Below, piece after piece: positions 32,234-43,555 of a stretch of DNA of 64,000 nt. The notes beneath the pieces were generated by a model that worked only from the letters and a program-made list of their open reading frames with translations, had not been told where the DNA came from and searched no databases. Position 1 is the stretch's first letter, and each line of letters opens with the position of its first letter. The DNA is from Nothophoma quercina (lineage: Eukaryota > Ascomycota > Dothideomycetes > Pleosporales > Didymellaceae). Where the stretch lies: positions 845,932 to 909,931 of the forward strand of contig JAKIXB010000013.1 in the NCBI GenBank assembly GCA_021642125.1. Reading direction: 5' to 3'. Both the position numbers and the translations under genes were made by a program.

Positions 32234-33018
32234 ATGACAACCCAAACTTACCGCAAGCACTTCGTACCTCTCGAATCCAATCCTGATGTCTTCACTGAAC
32301 TGATTCACGGGCTTGGCATCTCATCGTCGCTTTCCTTCCAAGACGTGCTTTCGCTGGATGACCCAGAGCTCCTCGGCTTCCTGCCACGACCAGTGCATGC
32401 ATTGATACTGGTATTTCCAACCATCGAGCAGTACGAGAGGCGTGTTGAAGTCGAAGATCTCGAAAAGGAGGATTATCTCGACGCCGGCGATGAGGATAGT
32501 ATAGTGTTCTTCAGACAGACGATCAACAACGCCTGCGGACTGTACGCGATCTTTCATGCTGTATGCAACGGCGACGCAAGGAACAACTTTGGTAAGGGCA
32601 TCATGCAGCCCCAAATGGAACATGTGCTAAGCGGGTTGTGACAGAGCCCAACTCACCCATGGAACATCTCTTGAGCAGATGCCTTCCTCTGCAAGCCAAG
32701 GAGAGAGCGCTGGCCCTTGAGCACGATGAGGTGCTAGAGAGGGTGTACGCTGGGGTGGCAAGGCAGGGCGATACTGAGGCGCCTGTCAACCCCGAGGATG
32801 AGGTTGACTTTCACTACGTAGCGTTTGTGAAGTCGCATATCGACGGCCATCTATATCAGCTGGATGGCGATCGCAAAAGACCGCTCCAATTGGGGCTGCT
32901 ACAGAGTGACGAGGATATGCTGTCGGAGAAATGCTTGGGTGTCATCCGCGATATGATGGCGGAAGGAGAGAACAACCTCCACTTTAGCTTGATGGCTTTG
33001 GTGGGCGAGACGTGGTGA
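32234..33018 (+). CDS. YUH1: Ubiquitin C-terminal hydrolase, peptidase C12 (YUH1/UCHL3 type)
   Basis: Two exons, 32234-32591 and 32645-33018, joined by a GTAAGG...GTGACAG intron, give 243 aa. The family marks are RKHFVPLESNPDVFTELIHGLG at the start, the oxyanion Gln and catalytic Cys in RQTINNACGLYAIFHAVCN (Gln95, Cys101), the catalytic His in DFHYVAFVKSHIDGHLYQLDG (His176) and Asp193. The length matches the 230-240 aa of UCH enzymes. It releases small adducts and processes ubiquitin or NEDD8 precursors in the cytosol. This is a core gene that breaks up the accessory HET-rich stretch. Confidence 0.93.
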
Positions 33019-33576
33019 AGCAACAAAAGCCGCAGGATGAAAGTGGAAGTATGTAGGTAGCCAAGGAGTCACACTCTTCGTGGAAGGTCTCCTGAAGAGC
33101 GAGGAAGTGTGAACTATGAAGGACCTTGATTCGTTTTTGCAACGATACCGTTGGAACAGCAAGCTGGACCAACAGAAGCGCGAACCGGAGTACAGCCGCA
33201 TACACTGCACCAACGCAAGACGCGACGGTACAGGATGCTCCCGAGGGACTCGTTGGAGTGTCCGAAGACCAAGTGGCTGACGCGCGGGCTGCGTCCTATA
33301 AGTGCGCACTCAACATGTGCCTCTGCATAAAGAGGCCAGCAGAAGTGCGGCATGGAAGTCAAGTTTGCAAAAGTGCAACAGCCTGAAGAAATTCAGTTGT
33401 AGCTGCCAAGACATTGCGCGCTAGCCTCCGCTGCTAGCTTCGAGAATCGCGAGCTTCACCAACACGGTTGCCAGACGTGAGCTCTACTGAAGCCTGCCAA
33501 TTCCCCTTCCAACGACACTGCGCGTTACGTGACGCCAGTTCTGACGACCCCCTGACGATCACACATATACGCCGCG
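33019..33576. other. Intergenic between YUH1 and BuGZ genes
   Basis: About 560 bp of 3' flank and promoter. No gene recognised. Confidence 0.45.
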
Positions 33577-34599
33577 ATGACGAAGAAGCGCAAGAGATAC
33601 CCAGACCTCAACCAGAAGCTCGAGCGACCATGGTGCTACTACTGCGAACGCGATTTCGACGACCTGAAGATTCTCATATCACATCAGAAGGCGAAGCACT
33701 TCAAATGCGACCGCTGTGGAAGGCGGTTAAACACAGCCGGAGGTACACTCTCTGCATTGCACTACTACAGACGACCTATCTAACCTGCCCAGGTCTTTCG
33801 GTGCACATGAACCAAGTCCACAAGGAGAATCTCACGCATGTCGAGAACGCGATCGGCGGGCGCCAGGGCCTGGACATTGAGATCTTCGGCATGGAGGGCG
33901 TTCCGTCTGAGATCATCGACCAGCACAACCAGCAGGTTACCCAGAAGCACTTCGCCGAGGAGGCAGAGCGCGCGCGGTTAACGGGCAATCCGGTGCGCGG
34001 GCTGTATGCGAACGGACAGGCGCCGCCGAACAAGCGCAAGAAGGTCAACGAGACGCTGGAGGAGATCGAGGAGCGCGCAAACAAGTTCAGACACGACAGG
34101 CAGAACGGCATCCTGCCTGCGCCGCCAGTCGAGGTCGCACAGTCGAATCCCGTAGGCCCACCCTCTCACTCGACCAGCGTAGATGACTGACACACCTTAG
34201 ACTCCACCAGCAGCCGCCCCCTACGGCGCACCACCCGCCGCCTTCCCCAGCGCACCCGCCTACCCACCACAATCTCTCCCTCCCCAACCCTTCCCCACAA
34301 ACGGCGCCGTACCCGCACGACCCGGCAGCATCCCCGGCCAGCCCGCCGCGCTGCCACCACGACCTGGCTTCGGCGCGCCGCCGGCATTCGCACAAAACGG
34401 CTCGGACCCGGCGGCCATACACGCGTCTGTGGACGACCTCATCGGCTCTGTTGCCAACGAGGCAGCGCCGGCAGACAAGAAGGAGGAGAAGAAGAGCAAG
34501 AAGAACGCGAACATCAAACTCATATTCTTCGACGAGACCGTCAGTCCCGAGGAGAAGATGGCCAGATTACCTCGGTTTGCGGCGCTTGGCAAGGCGTAG
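33577..34599 (+). CDS. BuGZ/ZNF207-like C2H2 zinc-finger protein
   Basis: Three exons, 33577-33742, 33793-34151 and 34201-34599, give 307 aa. Residues about 18-75 hold two linked C2H2 fingers, PWCYYCERDFDDLKILISHQ and KHFKCDRCGRRLNTAGGLSVH, then MNQVHKE, nearly identical in layout to animal ZNF207/BuGZ, followed by EIFGMEGVPSEII. The second exon is charged and helical; the third is Pro/Ala-rich (APPAAFPSAPAYPPQSLPP), as in the coacervating tail of BuGZ, and ends with a conserved FDETVSPEEKMARLPRF motif. The third exon is joined by a GTAGGC...CTGACACACCTTAG intron, without which the frame would stop at 34190. Animal BuGZ binds Bub3 and microtubules; the fungal role is inferred. Confidence 0.85.
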
Positions 34600-35070
34600 T
34601 ACTTTCCCGTGTGTGGCGCATACGCGGGAAAGAGCATGTTATGCTGCGGCTCTCTGGCTGCATTACCCACTGCCTGACACTGTCGCTGTCGCTTTCGCTG
34701 TCGCTTTATGCCGAAGATGCAGAGAAGACGATCACAAAAGCCGCATTACATGTGGCACTGCGATGGCAACTGAAGGGAGATGAAAGACTTTGAAGGTGCG
34801 TTCGGGACACATGATCATTTCATCAATCGTGTGTGGATCTATCTGAGATGCTAGGAGGCCGAGACAGTTTTGGACCGGTGGGAAGTCGATGACACAATGC
34901 ACACTTGGACTTGAAACCCCTCATCGACGCTCATGCACCTCACCCACTCGTCCACAGGTGAAGTAAACAGGTAATATTATGCAGCATACGATATGGTATC
35001 TCTATTTCATCAAAGCCCAACATCTACCTCATGTGCACGTTAAAATCAACATGCCCATGCAATGAAGCAA
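34600..35070. other. Intergenic between BuGZ and PEX2 (convergent)
   Basis: 3' flanks of two convergent genes; includes a TGTCGC microsatellite-like run at 34681-34707. No gene seen. Confidence 0.45.
34681..34707. repeat. Short TGTCGC/TTTCGC hexamer repeat
   Basis: Four to five imperfect copies of a TGTCGC/TTTCGC hexamer just downstream of the BuGZ stop codon. Probably a simple microsatellite in the 3' UTR. Confidence 0.6.
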
Positions 35071-36666
35071 TCACTGCCCTTCCCAATCCTCATCCAGTTC
35101 CTCGCCCTCTTGCTCTTCGTCCTCGTCGTACTCCTCACTTTGCTCATCATCGCTACTTCTCTCACTTTCCCTAGCCCATTCATTCGTCTCGATACTCTCG
35201 CCAAGATCCAGACCGCCAGTCTTCTCCAATAGTTGATCAGCCGTGACATCGACAGCCTCATCCTGCTCCGGCATGGGATCGACATGCTGCAAACTTGCGT
35301 CCAGCGCGTCGTGATGTTCCGGCTGGGCGAACAGCACCGATTTACCTGCCCCGCCGTCCCGCGTACCCGTACCCGTACCTGTACCCGGTCGCTCGCGGTC
35401 AGATCCGTGGCTGGAACTCTGCGTCCGCCGCGCAGGCTCCAGCACGTCGCCGTTCCACGGCCGACACTCCTTCACGACCTCGCCGCACCGCAGACATGTC
35501 CAGCCCTCGCCTTCTTCGTTCGCAATGCGCTGCGCTATGCATGCGAAGCAGTACACACACCCGCACGACGCGGAGTACGGGTTTGTTATGTCTGTTGCTG
35601 CGGACCCGACGACGCCGCCGCCCGCTGCTGAGGCGCTGAGGACGTCTGCTTCCGACGCGGCGGTGGGGTTCTGGTCGCGGTAGCAGATGGCGCATGTGCG
35701 TTCGGGGAGAAAGCCGAGCTCGCCTGCTTTCTTGTCGTCGTCGTCCTCGTCGGTGCCTGTGGAGGAGGAGGAATGGCGGCCCAGCAGCGAGAGGAAGGCG
35801 GTTCGTAGACGCCGGAGAGAGCGACTTAGGATGCGTCGCCAGCGCGAGATGCCGACGAGTGGGAGCAGGAAGAGGAGGAATTCTGTGAATGCGTGCCAGA
35901 CTAGTTGGCGATTGAGGTACTCAAAGGATACTTCGCGCGAGGTCGAGTGCGATGCTGGTGTCAAGCGTAGGCGCAAGAGTCGGTCTGTCAGTGTGCGGTA
36001 CCGCCCGTTTACCAGGAAGACGAGGAAGGATGCTAGGCTTGCGATGTCGTGTGCGTTCGTCAAGGATTCGGTTATGCGCGACAGGAAGGTCAGGTTGGGG
36101 TTCTCGGGGCGTGTGTAGTCCTCGCTCGCAGACAGGAGGTACGACTCCCACTTGCTCCAGGCATAGCGCCCGCCAATGGTAACCAGGCCGTACGCAGCTT
36201 TCTGCCAGGGCTTGGGCGGAGGTCGATTCGGGGCGCTAGATCGCGCGTCCGTGTATCGCAGGCCCTGAAGGTGCGCACCGTAACTGGCGTTGTTGTTCCA
36301 TATACTCAGCTTAAACAGCACCGCGCGCAGAGCGAGCAGGATCTCCGCAGAATATGTGTCTGTGATATGTGTGCCGAAGTACTTCAGTCCCTCTCCTACT
36401 TGTCCTTTCAGCAGCTCCAGGAGCTCGTCGTCGAGCAGTTCGGCGTCAACTTGGCCGACGCGGAATTCTGGCCGCGTCCCTTCCCGGCCTTTGACTGCGT
36501 CCCATACGCTAATCCCCGCGGTGCTCAAGCGATTGAAGGGGAATGGCAGGCGCGTGAGTGCGCGCGAAGAGTGTTGGGATTCATGGTGTGTGCGGGCGTT
36601 GGCAGCGCGTTGGGCGCGGCGGGCGGCGATGCGTTCCTGGGCGGCGGCGAAGTCGGCGGCGGGCAT
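35071..36666 (-). CDS. PEX2: Peroxin 2, RING-finger ubiquitin ligase of the peroxisome
   Basis: Intronless, 531 aa. The Pex2/Pex12-type N-terminal domain (about 60-290) includes RVGQVDAELLDDELLELLK, RAVLFKLSIW, YLNRQLVWHAFTEFLLFLLPL and membrane segments. A C-terminal RING (325-394) reads CAICYRD, then a Ser/Ala-rich insert, CGCVYCFACIAQR and WTCLRCGE. The protein sits in the peroxisomal membrane with Pex10 and Pex12 and ubiquitinates the receptor Pex5 for recycling. It is longer than yeast Pex2 because of the RING insert and an acidic tail (YDEDEEQEGEELDED). The tail region carries a GTGTGTGT peptide from a small DNA repeat at about 35362-35386. Confidence 0.92.
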   Translation of the reverse strand: MPAADFAAAQERIAARRAQRAANARTHHESQHSSRALTRLPFPFNRLSTAGISVWDAVKGREGTRPEFRVGQVDAELLDDELLELLKGQVGEGLKYFGTHITDTYSAEILLALRAVLFKLSIWNNNASYGAHLQGLRYTDARSSAPNRPPPKPWQKAAYGLVTIGGRYAWSKWESYLLSASEDYTRPENPNLTFLSRITESLTNAHDIASLASFLVFLVNGRYRTLTDRLLRLRLTPASHSTSREVSFEYLNRQLVWHAFTEFLLFLLPLVGISRWRRILSRSLRRLRTAFLSLLGRHSSSSTGTDEDDDDKKAGELGFLPERTCAICYRDQNPTAASEADVLSASAAGGGVVGSAATDITNPYSASCGCVYCFACIAQRIANEEGEGWTCLRCGEVVKECRPWNGDVLEPARRTQSSSHGSDRERPGTGTGTGTRDGGAGKSVLFAQPEHHDALDASLQHVDPMPEQDEAVDVTADQLLEKTGGLDLGESIETNEWARESERSSDDEQSEEYDEDEEQEGEELDEDWEGQ

Positions 36667-37081
36667 TGGAACGTGGGCGTAATTACTGTATCATTGCTGG
36701 CGGGCGGGAGAAGGAACGCAGTCGGTATATATGAACCCAAGATACAGCAACGGTAGGGTGATGGGGTGATCGATATGCAATGCACGCGGCGGACCGAGGT
36801 TGCGGAGAGAGATACCTCTGGAGCAGGGGCAAGTATAGACGAGCAAGGGTCCTGCCAGCCGATTCGCGGGGCGTTTCGCATGTGGAAGCTACCAAAAGTT
36901 GGTGGAGCCTCTTTCTTGTATACAACACCACATAACAGCAGCACGCGCTTGCCAATCCAGCCTGGGTGAGCAGGCTCCTCCAACTTCACAACCTGACACG
37001 TACAAGAGCATATTGCACCCAGACGACCACCTCGCTCTCATTGAACACGCCGTCTGCCACGCGACACCGAGACCTCATACC
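36667..37081. promoter_or_regulatory. Divergent promoter of PEX2 and KAP120
   Basis: About 415 bp between two divergent core genes. No coding sequence; no clear motif stands out. Confidence 0.5.
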
Positions 37082-40000
37082 ATGAACGTCGAGTTTGGCA
37101 TCGAGGTGCCGGGAGAGGCCAATCCTCTCACTGAAGGCATCCTGTTCCATGTCCTGCGCTCGGCGGCATCCACAGACCCACAGCAGATCCAGACCGGTAC
37201 CAAACAGCTACAAGAATGGGAGAAGGCGCGTGGTTACTACCCACTGCTGCAGACAGTCTTCCTGGACAAATCGCTGCCGCTAGAAGTTCGATATCTCGCT
37301 ATCATCCAGCTGAAGAACGGCATCGACAAGTACTGGCGAAAGACGGCGACCAATGCGGTGACGAAAGAGGACAAGGCGGCAATACGCACACGCTTGCTGG
37401 AGAGCGCCGTCAACGAAGCTGATCAGAGACTGGCTCTGCAGAATGCGCTCGTCGTTGCGAAGATTGTCAGGTTCGAGTTTCCAAACGACTGGTATGTGCA
37501 GCCTGCGTGAACACGGCCTTTGTCTGACAATGTTAGGCCAGAGCTCTTCCAGCAACTACTCCAGATCCTCCGTGCCTCCACCGATCCGAACGCCTACCGC
37601 CTACAGCTTCCCCGCGCCCTCCTCGTCCTGCTGTACATTGTCAAGGAGCTCTCGACTGGTCGCCTGTTGCGCACGCGCCAGAGCTTGCAGACCGCAGCAC
37701 CCGAGATTTTCAATGTCCTCGGCACCATCTACGTCAGTAAAGTGCAGACATGGCAAACGTTCTTCCGTGATGGCGGAGAGGACGAAGGAGGCGCGATTGA
37801 AAGTATCGAACACAGCCTGATCGCGATCAAAATCATCCGCAGGCTGCTCATTGCGGGCTACGAGTTTCCAGGTAGGGAAAAGGACATCCAAGAGTTCTGG
37901 ACACTGACCAGGACACACTTTGCCGAATTCTTCCAATACGTATCCGCTGAGAACTCACCACTCGGCAAGAGCATACAGAAGCTGATTGAGAAACACCTAA
38001 TGCAGCTGTCCAAGCTCCATCTGAATATGGCTCTTACTCACCCTGCCAGCTTCGTACTACTGCCCAACTCAATAGGTCTCGTGCGCGACTACTGGGGTCT
38101 GATCGCACGACTAGGTGAGACATGGGGGTCCAAATCACTAGATGCTGCAAAAATTGGCACAGACGGCGACGCTGAAGACGAAGCGCCCATAAACGAGCGA
38201 CTTGGCCTGAAAGGCCTTCTCCTCATCCGTGCATGCGTGAAGATGGTATTTTACCCCACACAGACGTTCAAGTACAAGCAGCAGCAGGAGAAAGACGAGC
38301 GTTCCCAGGCTGTACAAGCCGTAAAGACCGAGCTCCTTACAGATGACCTCGTACGCGAAATGATCTCAACACTTGTTACGCGCTTCTTTGTATTCCGACC
38401 GAGCGACCTTCGCATGTGGGAAGAGGAGCCAGACGAGTGGGAGAAGATGGAAGAAGGCGCTGAGGATTGGGAGTTCGCCATTCGCCCTTGCGCCGAGAAG
38501 CTGTTCCTAGACCTCGCAAAGAATTTCAAAGATTTGATCGTCCAGCCACTTCTCCAAGTCTTCTACTCTGTTGCCAGTGAGTCTCACTACCATCTTAACT
38601 TACACTTGCGCTGACGATTGTAGCCCCGGACAATGAGGATATCCTGTTCAAAGACTCCGTCTACACAGCAATTGGTCTTGCTGCTGACATTCTGCACGAT
38701 CAGCTAGACTTCGATGCGTTCCTTGCGAACACTCTCGTTGCTGAAGCGGGCAAGCAGAAGCCTGGTTTCAACATCATCCGCCGTCGTATTGCCATTGTCA
38801 TCTCGCAGTGGATCGCTATTAAGATTGCTCAAGAGAAGAAGCCCATAGTGTACCAGATCTTTCAGCATTTGCTAGATACGAGCGACCCACTGAACGACCA
38901 GGTTGTACGGGTCACTGCAGGACGGCGCTTCAAAGATATCGCTGATGAGTGGGAGTTCCACGCTGACAACTTCCTGCCATATGCACCGACGACCTTAGAG
39001 CGATTAATGTCGTTGGTGCAAGAGGTTGACTTGCCGGACACGAAAATGGCCCTGCTCAACACAATCAGCATCATAGTCGAGAGACTCGAATACCACGTAA
39101 GTCGAGATACGCCCGATGAGTTTCTAGACGCTGACAGATCAGATCACACCGTACGCCAACAGCATCGTCAGCCTTCTGCCACCTCTCTGGGAGCAATCCG
39201 GTGAGGAACACCTCATGAAGCAAGCCATCCTTACGCTCCTCGCGCGCCTCACAAACGCCATGAAAGCCGACTCTCGCACCTTCCACACTTCCTTCCTGCC
39301 CATAATCCAATCAGCCATCGAGCCCGAGTCAGAAACACAAGTTTACCTCCTCGAAGATGCGCTAGACCTCTGGTCCTCCATCGTTGCACAAACCCCATCA
39401 GCACCAGAGCCCACACCGCCAGAGCTGCTCAACTTGTTACCGTATCTACTACCGCTATTCTCCATGGACAACGAGACCCTCCGCAAGGCCATCGAAATCA
39501 CAGAAGCATACCTGCTACTCGCACCAGCCGCCGTACTCGCCGACAGTTTCCGTCCACAACTGCTGCATGCGCTCGCTGACCTGCTTGGCACGCTCAAACC
39601 CGAAGCTAATGGTATATTGACGCACCTCGTGCAGTGCGTGATCCGCGGCGCCGAAGGCGTCGGCGGCGAGCAGGCTGTCCGCGTTTTGACGCAGGATCTT
39701 CTTGCTACAGGGTTCTTCGCAAAAGTGCTCGAGGGTCTACACGGCGCATGGACACATCATCAGAGTCACGGACCGTACCGCGAGCTCCCGTCCCACGCTG
39801 TTGACGGCGTGGTGGAGACAGATTACTTCACCGTACTCGCCCGCATTGGTCTCGCCAGTCCAAGCGTGCTCCTCGAAGCGCTGGCCAGCACGGGCAGCGA
39901 GGGCTTAGAGAAACAGCTCGACTGGGTACTCGAAGAGTGGTTCAGTCATATTGAGAACATTGGCGATGCGCCGGGAAAGAAGCTCATGACCCTTGTTTTG

Positions 40001-40460
40001 ACACGCTTGCTTGAGACGGGGGCGCCGTGGGCGCTGAGCAGGCTGCAGAATTATATGGCGCTGTGGACGGATGTTTTGGGCGAGTTGTTGGATGGGATGG
40101 ATGATCGGAGTGTCGAGTATGTATACCCCTTTTCCCCTCTGTCCTTCTTCTCCCCTTTTCCTGCCAAATCCACATTCAACGTTCCATTCGCTATAGTCCG
40201 CAACACTGACGAAAAGCAGCTGTCTCTACTGGCCTCCCGAGCCCTACAATCCCACCGAGCCTGAGGCTCCAGAAGACGTACGGAAGCGCGACTTGCTGTA
40301 CAGCGATCCCGTGCATCAGATCAATCTTGTTGCGTTTGTAAGAGAGCATGTGCAGCAAGCTATCCAAGCGGCTGGTGGAGAAGGAAGGTTTCAGGAAGAG
40401 TGGTTGGCGAGGGTGGATAAGGATGTGTTGAAGGGGTTTGGGGAGTTGGGGATCATGTGA
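37082..40460 (+). CDS. KAP120: Importin beta-family karyopherin Kap120 (importin-11)
   Basis: Five exons, 37082-37491, 37537-38576, 38624-39096, 39143-40116 and 40220-40460, give 1045 aa, the expected size for Kap120/importin-11. The importin-beta N-terminal domain is visible near residues 35-90 (QTGTKQLQEWEKARGYYPLL, LEVRYLAIIQLKNGIDKYWR). The rest is helical HEAT repeats (IDVISxW-like RRRIAIVISQWIAIK, VRVTAGRRFKDIADEWEF). Yeast Kap120 imports ribosome-assembly and other nuclear cargo. The last intron has tandem acceptors AAG and CAG (exon starting 40217 or 40220), so a one-residue Ser insertion is possible. Phase and length were checked at every junction. Confidence 0.9.
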
Positions 40461-40977
40461 GGGCGGGGAAGGACGAGGGCATGGACAATAAGATGGGTGT
40501 GTCATTACGGTGCAGCAAGACTAGGCGTGCTTCTGACCCAGATACGCCCTAGCAGAGCTACAAAAACATCGTCGAACTTGCAGTACACCTGCGTGTGAGT
40601 GCATAGTGCTCGAAGGTTATTTGTAATTCGACCGCCTTACCCGACCGGCACCCTAGCTGGCATTTACCGGCACTCGATCGGCACTAGCTTCAATGCAAGA
40701 CTGTCGTCAATCATCTCCACATTCCTCCACATTACCTCTACATTCCTCCACATTGACTCTACAGGTGCTCGCTTGACACACGACAGCTGCACTGTGATTT
40801 GATATCTTCGCTGATGTTCTGCAAGATCACACTTGCTCAGGACATGTTGCGACAGCCCAACACAGCCTTGCGGCACAGCCGACGGCTTTCAGCCTTGTCA
40901 CTCTCTTCTACATATCTTTGAGTCCCCCGCAGATAAAGGTGACCGATTCAGTAGCAACACGCTCAGCCTCTATCACA
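40461..40977. other. Intergenic, promoter of HET copy 2
   Basis: 3' flank of KAP120 and 5' region of the HET gene, including the CCACATT repeat listed separately. No other gene seen. Confidence 0.45.
40715..40754. repeat. Tandem CCACATT/CTACATT repeats in a HET promoter
   Basis: Four near-copies of a C(C/T)(C/T)(C/T)CACATT-like ~10-mer in direct array, about 225 bp upstream of the HET ATG at 40978. It could be a small regulatory array or a microsatellite. Confidence 0.5.
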
Positions 40978-42516
40978 ATGCAACAATTCCGATATCGCCC
41001 ATTGAACACAACCATCTGCGCTAGCGAGGTACGCCTTGTCCGCATTGAGCAGTCCGTCGATTACGAGTCTGGATTCTTTCTTACACTTCGTCACGCAACA
41101 CTTGAAGAAAAACTACATTTCAACGCCTTGTCATACACCTGGGATCAAGACCTCGTCTGGATGCCCCGAAATCGGTCGCCCTTGGACGACCTCTTTTCCA
41201 TCTTAGATCGACGTGGATCTATTTCTGAATCTGTCCGGTGCCGTATTGTGATACACGATGGCTCCCATGAGGGCTGGCTGCTAGTACGACAGAATCTGGC
41301 GCTGTTCCTCTCAGCAGCGTGCAGGTCCAATCAGGCTTGGGAGATGGAGTGGATCTGGATTGATCAAATCTGTATAAATCAGGACAATCACGCAGAGAAA
41401 TGCCACCAAGTCAATCAGATGGATAGGGTCTACTCGAGCGCTGTGTCTACAGTCATATGGCCAGGTTTTGCGACGTGGCAGCGGGTGTCAGAGGCTGATG
41501 CAATGGCATTTCCGGAGATGACGGCCGCCTCTGAAATTGTTTCAGCCGCACATACAGTAGGAAGCAGAAGCTGCAGATGTTCACACAGAGAATTCGGCCG
41601 TCGAGAGCTGGTCAATATCCGTCTCACTCCCATCAAATTACGGAAACTAGATGACAAACTTTCTTTTCCCTCCGGGTCCGCCATGCGCCTCTTCGAAAAC
41701 GTCTCAGCCTGCGTCCTAAACGGGCTGTGCTCCGTCGACTACTGGGACAGGCTTTGGGTTATCCAGGAAGTAGTCCTGGCCCCCCGGGTCCGCATCATCA
41801 TCCAAGATAAGCTCTGGGCTCTGGAGGACCTACTTGCCGCTCTAAAACTATGGCTGAATGAACTTGGCACCTCTGTATCAAGGACGGGGTGCAATCTATA
41901 TGACGTCCAACACCGTATCGATGTTCTACTTCATCACCGCCAGCAACTGCGGCGCGGCAATGACTGGTCCGACGTGCTTTACCTGGCGGGCGACACGCGA
42001 TGCTTGGTCCCGCGGGATAAAATCTACGGCGTAATGGGCCTTCTTGATGCGGGCTTGAGAGTGCATCCTGACTATGCGATTTCTCATAGAGCAATCCTCA
42101 AAGACATCCTGCAGAAACAAATTGCGTTTCTTGGCACTCGAGTCGATGATCTCTGGGTGATATTGGGCAAGATGCTGCACTGTTGGGACTTGCTCGATCT
42201 CGAATCCGTAAAACCGGTTGGTCAAGTAGTTACATTCCATGATGATCCTGGCGGCAAGAACGATACGATGGAACGCAGGAGGATACTCAAACACAATGTT
42301 TGTCTTGTTCTTGGAGAGCTTGACGTACAGATTCTAGATGATAATAGACCCGCACGTTGGGTGGATGACGTAAGGCCGGTCGAGAGTGGCAGTGTCCGAA
42401 GGGCAGCTGATGAAGCAAAGCGGTTGAAGGATGCGAATCAAGATCACAATAGGATTTGGATTTTCTCGTATTATCCTTGGTTGGGGCCAAGTCAGAGAAT
42501 GAGATGTGAGTTGTAA
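40978..42516 (+). CDS. HET-domain protein, short subfamily (copy 2)
   Basis: Intronless, 512 aa from the ATG at 40978, chosen because MQQFRYRPLNTT aligns with the starts of the other two copies; an in-frame upstream ATG at 40918 would add 20 residues. HET blocks: HFNALSYTWDQ (47-57), EWIWIDQICINQDNH (124-138), CHQVNQMDRVYSSAVSTVIWPG and DYWDRLWVIQEVVLAPR. The usual Trp-Gly of the first block is Trp-Asp here and is followed by an insert of about 30 residues (57-88, Arg/Asp/Ser rich). The C-terminal region keeps IYGVMGLLDAGLRVHPDY and ESVKPVGQVV. The tail adds ~30 residues ending in FSYYPWLGPSQ. Whether the altered first block still works is unknown. Confidence 0.88.
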   Translation: MQQFRYRPLNTTICASEVRLVRIEQSVDYESGFFLTLRHATLEEKLHFNALSYTWDQDLVWMPRNRSPLDDLFSILDRRGSISESVRCRIVIHDGSHEGWLLVRQNLALFLSAACRSNQAWEMEWIWIDQICINQDNHAEKCHQVNQMDRVYSSAVSTVIWPGFATWQRVSEADAMAFPEMTAASEIVSAAHTVGSRSCRCSHREFGRRELVNIRLTPIKLRKLDDKLSFPSGSAMRLFENVSACVLNGLCSVDYWDRLWVIQEVVLAPRVRIIIQDKLWALEDLLAALKLWLNELGTSVSRTGCNLYDVQHRIDVLLHHRQQLRRGNDWSDVLYLAGDTRCLVPRDKIYGVMGLLDAGLRVHPDYAISHRAILKDILQKQIAFLGTRVDDLWVILGKMLHCWDLLDLESVKPVGQVVTFHDDPGGKNDTMERRRILKHNVCLVLGELDVQILDDNRPARWVDDVRPVESGSVRRAADEAKRLKDANQDHNRIWIFSYYPWLGPSQRMRCEL

Positions 42517-43555
42517 CTCGTGGTCGAATATTGCTCTTTCAATGTTACTTCCCCCAGATAGAGCAATGGACCCAACGATCGTAACTCGATGATACGACCT
42601 GTTGGCCGGGTATGGCCTAGAGATTTCCAGGGAACCTCAAAAAGACCACGACTGCATCTGTAGATTGTATCCAGGTTGCAGTATGGTTAGTGGATTAATG
42701 AAGCATCTGGGGGAGCCTTGTGTTACTTGATCTTTTGCTGAACAAGCGTTGGACGCCGACATCATCCCAGCAGATCCTACCGCATTATTCAGCTGATCCC
42801 TGATTATCCGCCCTCGATATCTTAGGGGTCCGCGAATCTATGGGGCGAGAGCTTTTCCCAGTGAGTACGAATCTGCCATTACACACAGGGCGTAGTATAA
42901 GAGGCCCGCGTTGTTGCGGGAAGACGAAGACTCAAGCACTATTAAGGTCCAATAAGAGCTGCACGCGACCTGATGTGATAATTTAGCTGATCAAGACCAT
43001 ATTCCTAATTGAAACCAACGGAAAGAGACGTTTGTAGAAAGAAAAGGTCGTCTCCGTGTAAGGTAATGCAAAAGAAACGACATCTGGCACAGGTGCAGCC
43101 AAGTGATTCTTGCCCTTCCGAATGACTTTTGCAGCATACAGTAGCCCCTTTCACGAGAAAGTCAATCTTGCTATCCCAGGTGTGTACAGATTCTGTCTCT
43201 GAGCTCGTGGTATGGTCGTCGATCTCATACCTAATTGGCTATTGCCTAATCAGCGCCAGCGGCTCTAATAGCTATTGCACGCCTGCGAGTGGCTGCTGTC
43301 CACGGACCCTATATACTATATCAACTGATTAACAAACCCTCAGAATGCAACAGGTGTAAATGTTGTGGTCGCGCTTTGTTGTTGCCTTGAGGTACTGCGG
43401 TCGGTAGCGTTCAGGGCTGGCACGCTTGCCGATCGTGCAGTCGCACCACTCGCCCTTGCGGCGCAGGTGACAAATCCAAGCTGCGTTCCTTCCGCATCAG
43501 AACTATCGGTTAAGGTTTGAGAAGGTCACCTATTAACTCACTTGAGAGCCTTGCA
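42517..43555. other. Intergenic between HET copies 2 and 3
   Basis: About 1 kb with only short chance frames. The last ~60 bp are the 5' flank of HET copy 3. Confidence 0.4.

Noticed and set aside
32234..33018. Deubiquitinase as part of the HET system because of the shared promoter
   Set aside because: It is a clear housekeeping YUH1-type enzyme; a short divergent promoter alone does not show a functional link.
34681..34707. Possible CRISPR-like or structured repeat at the hexamer run
   Set aside because: Units are six bases without spacers; a simple microsatellite explains it.
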